Assembly: GCA_017615135.1 (NCBI GenBank)
Contig: JAGAAU010000234.1
Span: 1-6,984 of the forward strand
Length of the DNA stretch: 6,984 nt
DNA from: Bacteroidales bacterium
GTDB lineage: Bacteria > Bacteroidota > Bacteroidia > Bacteroidales > UBA932
Direction: 5' to 3'
In this document: positions 5,528 through 6,984 of the stretch, in pieces
Layout of the letters: every line of letters starts with the position of its first letter
How positions within the stretch are numbered: position 1 is the stretch's first letter
Position numbers and translations under genes: made by a program
Notes under the pieces: generated by a model
Databases searched by the model: none
What the model was told of the DNA's origin: nothing
What the model saw: only the letters and a program-made list of their open reading frames with translations

Positions 5528-6694
5528 TTAAAAATTTTTCACTATGCATCTCTGAAGCATGTCCATGGAAATGAACGAATCGCTTTCCAGAGTCATCAGG
5601 GCGGCAGAGACCTGCCGGTAGGGCAGGGCGCAGAGCCGGCAGAGCTCTTCCGGGGTTATGCCCCGGTTGACGCCGATGACTCCGGCTATCGATGCCAGGG
5701 CGCGGATTTCCTCGTCGTTCTTCTTCCCTTCGTAGAAGGCTCTTACGCGTTCTTCCAGATTAACCCTGCCGGAGGGGCATACGAGGCCGAGCCCGAGTTC
5801 GAACGCCAGCTCTTCCGCAGACACTACCGGGGCTGCTAGCTGCTCCCAAATCAGGCGGTTGCAGCCTTCCGAGCGCAGGTCGTCCACGCGTCCGGGCAGG
5901 GCGAATACCTCCCTTCCATAGCCTGAAGCCAGCCTTGCGGTCATGGTGCCGCCGCCCTTTGCCATGGATTCCACGAGCAGGGTTGCACTGGAAAGTCCCG
6001 CGATAATACGGTTGCGGCGCAGGAAATTTACCGGTATCGGGGTGGTGTTGCAGGGGTAGTCTGTAACTACTGCGCAACAGAGGGTGCCTGCGATTTTCGC
6101 TGCGGTGCTCCGGTGTCTGTAGGGATATACTGCATCTATTCCACAGGGCAGGACGGCTATAGTGGGCATACCTTCCGAGAGGGCTGTCTGATGCGCACAG
6201 ATATCTATTCCGATGGCCAGTCCGCTGACTATGCAGGGTTTTTCCTGGGCGCGCCCCATGGCTTTCACCAGTTTTTCGCACCATTCCCGGCCGTAAAAGC
6301 TCAAATCCCTCGTTCCCACCACTGAAACAAACTTTCTGTCCTGGCTGAACAGTTCTTCCGGAGGGGATGCGCTGCGGAAATACAGCCCGGCGGGTGCGTC
6401 CTCGCATTCCTTGAGCGGGGCGGGGTAAGCCTCGGACGAAAAGGGCAGGAAATCGCTGCCCAGGGCGCGGATTGTATTGAATTCTTCCTGCGCAGAGGCC
6501 AGTACCCCGCCATTCAGCCGTCCGGCATACTTCAGCCCGCAACTTTCCCTTACCAGCGACTCTCGCGTACTTTCCTTCAGTTCGAAGACGGCGGCCGCAC
6601 TGCCGCAGCGTTCGACCAGGGTGCGGGATACCGCCGGGTCGAAGCCGAAGGCCAGATTCAGCGCTATCGCGCATATTTTTTCTCTGTTTTCCAC
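5528..6694 (-). CDS. dprA: DNA-processing protein DprA (Smf family)
   Basis: Binds incoming single-stranded DNA and loads RecA during natural transformation; it is also widespread in species not known to be competent. At 388 residues it is full-length. An N-terminal helical region (about 1-80) precedes a Rossmann-like DprA core (about 82-300) with VVGTRDLSFYG (125-135), IVSGLAIGIDICAHQTAL (155-172), VLPCGIDAVYP (181-191), FLRRNRIIAGLS (224-235), VVxES-type strand and GGGTMTAR (247-254), and ALPGR followed by GCNRLI (277-282). A C-terminal winged-helix domain (about 320-388, ITPEELCRLCALPYRQVSAAL) resembles the DML1/Z-DNA-binding-like domain of longer DprAs. The start is GTG at 6694; no in-frame ATG lies upstream, and the first residues already belong to the helical domain. 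It starts 26 nt after the queA terminator hairpin, so its promoter must be very close. TATATTGC ends 6 nt before the GTG but has no partner box. Confidence 0.95.
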   Translation of the reverse strand: MENREKICAIALNLAFGFDPAVSRTLVERCGSAAAVFELKESTRESLVRESCGLKYAGRLNGGVLASAQEEFNTIRALGSDFLPFSSEAYPAPLKECEDAPAGLYFRSASPPEELFSQDRKFVSVVGTRDLSFYGREWCEKLVKAMGRAQEKPCIVSGLAIGIDICAHQTALSEGMPTIAVLPCGIDAVYPYRHRSTAAKIAGTLCCAVVTDYPCNTTPIPVNFLRRNRIIAGLSSATLLVESMAKGGGTMTARLASGYGREVFALPGRVDDLRSEGCNRLIWEQLAAPVVSAEELAFELGLGLVCPSGRVNLEERVRAFYEGKKNDEEIRALASIAGVIGVNRGITPEELCRLCALPYRQVSAALMTLESDSFISMDMLQRCIVKNF

Positions 6695-6720
6695 GGCGGC
6701 AATATAGGGAGTATAATCAG

Positions 6721-6757
6721 AAAACTTCCGCCTGGAGCCTTTCCGGGCGGAAGTTTT
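6721..6757. terminator. Bidirectional-looking intrinsic terminator downstream of queA
   Basis: A perfect 12-bp stem (6721-6732 with 6746-6757, AAAACTTCCGCC closing on its complement) surrounds a 13-nt loop in which GGA (6734-6736) and TCC (6742-6744) can pair further. On the minus strand the stem ends in TTTT followed by CTGATT, serving queA, whose stop is 45 nt upstream. On the plus strand the run is longer (six T, 6754-6759), but no plus-strand gene is visible in this window. The surrounding 6750-6800 stretch is AT-rich, with AAGTTTTTT at 6751-6759 and 6781-6789. Confidence 0.88.
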
Positions 6758-6801
6758 TTATGTTTTTTGAAAGTTATTTTAAGTTTTTTGGATTGCCTGC
6801 G

Positions 6802-6984
6802 TCAGATAATGAGCATGGCGTCGCCGTAAGGGCCGAACATATAGCCGTTGTCAAGGGCGCACTGGTAGGCGTTCATAACCTTTTCGAAGCCTCCGAAGGC
6901 TGCTACCGACATCAGCATGGTGGATTCGGGGCGGTGGAAGGTGGAGACCATCGCATCGGGTATGGAGAAATCGTAGGGAGGGAA
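6802..6984 (-). CDS. queA: S-adenosylmethionine:tRNA ribosyltransferase-isomerase, C-terminal end (partial)
   Basis: Only the last 60 codons are in the window; the gene continues past the right edge. QueA moves the ribosyl part of S-adenosylmethionine onto preQ1 in tRNA anticodons, making epoxyqueuosine in the queuosine pathway for the Asn, Asp, His and Tyr tRNAs. The visible part reads FPPYDFSIPDAM near the edge, then STFHRPESTMLMSVAAFGG, which matches the family's NFHLPKSTLLMLVSAFAG-type motif, a helix (FEKVMNAYQCALDNG) and the hallmark end YGDAMLII before TGA. It is in frame from base 6984. A strong hairpin terminator follows at 6721-6757, separating it from dprA. Identification rests on the C-terminal motifs alone, but these are distinctive. 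Confidence 0.9.
   Translation of the reverse strand, partial: FPPYDFSIPDAMVSTFHRPESTMLMSVAAFGGFEKVMNAYQCALDNGYMFGPYGDAMLII

Noticed and set aside
4811..5839. 342-codon plus-strand open frame antisense to tatD and the end of dprA
   Set aside because: It is a shadow of the tatD/dprA coding strand. It spans the junction of two real genes and shows no domain or promoter.
5760..6674. 304-codon minus-strand frame overlapping dprA
   Set aside because: It lies in another frame inside dprA, with an Arg/Pro/Gly-rich translation. The DprA frame carries all the family motifs.
1..6984. CRISPR array, tRNA or rRNA genes, insertion sequence, phage or defence genes
   Set aside because: No regularly spaced repeats, tRNA-like cloverleaf with a TTCGA-type arm, transposase or terminal-repeat pair, or phage-type protein was seen on either strand.

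Overview
The window looks like the chromosome of a member of the Bacteroidota, probably the order Bacteroidales. Support comes from an ExbB-like protein with a cleavable signal peptide, two consecutive ExbD paralogues, a TTTG-N19-TAnnTT-type promoter in front of the motor genes, and few Shine-Dalgarno sequences. The DNA is moderately GC-rich by eye. All nine recognisable genes are on the minus strand, so transcription runs from high to low coordinates. The long plus-strand frames are antisense shadows.

Reading in the direction of transcription: (1) the last 60 codons of queA (tRNA queuosine synthesis, 6802-6984) enter from the right edge and end at a strong hairpin terminator (6721-6757). (2) dprA (5528-6694, DNA processing in natural transformation and recombination) is followed after 9 nt by tatD (4742-5518, metal-dependent DNase), forming a two-gene unit on DNA handling. 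(3) A 99-nt gap holds a good Bacteroidota-type promoter. It drives a four-gene energy-transducing motor operon: a MotA/TolQ/ExbB protein (3854-4642), an unrecognised 144-residue four-helix membrane protein (3395-3829) and two ExbD-type proteins (2807-3388 and 2323-2790). The operon closes with a textbook intrinsic terminator (2272-2303). (4) asnS (856-2253, asparaginyl-tRNA synthetase) follows. (5) A 219-nt spacer carries an elaborate inverted-repeat structure, and then comes udk (19-636, uridine kinase). The last 18 nt (1-18) hold no recognisable gene.

Most of the window is housekeeping. Two things do not reduce to known families. The first is the asnS-udk spacer (about 702-817). On the minus-strand RNA it can fold into a 23-bp stem closing three further hairpins, and the two non-Watson-Crick positions in the stem are G-U pairs only on that strand. 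The second is the 144-residue membrane protein inside the motor operon. It appears to be a tandem duplication of a two-helix unit and may be an accessory part of the ExbB/ExbD motor. No tonB gene is present, so the motor's partner must be encoded elsewhere.
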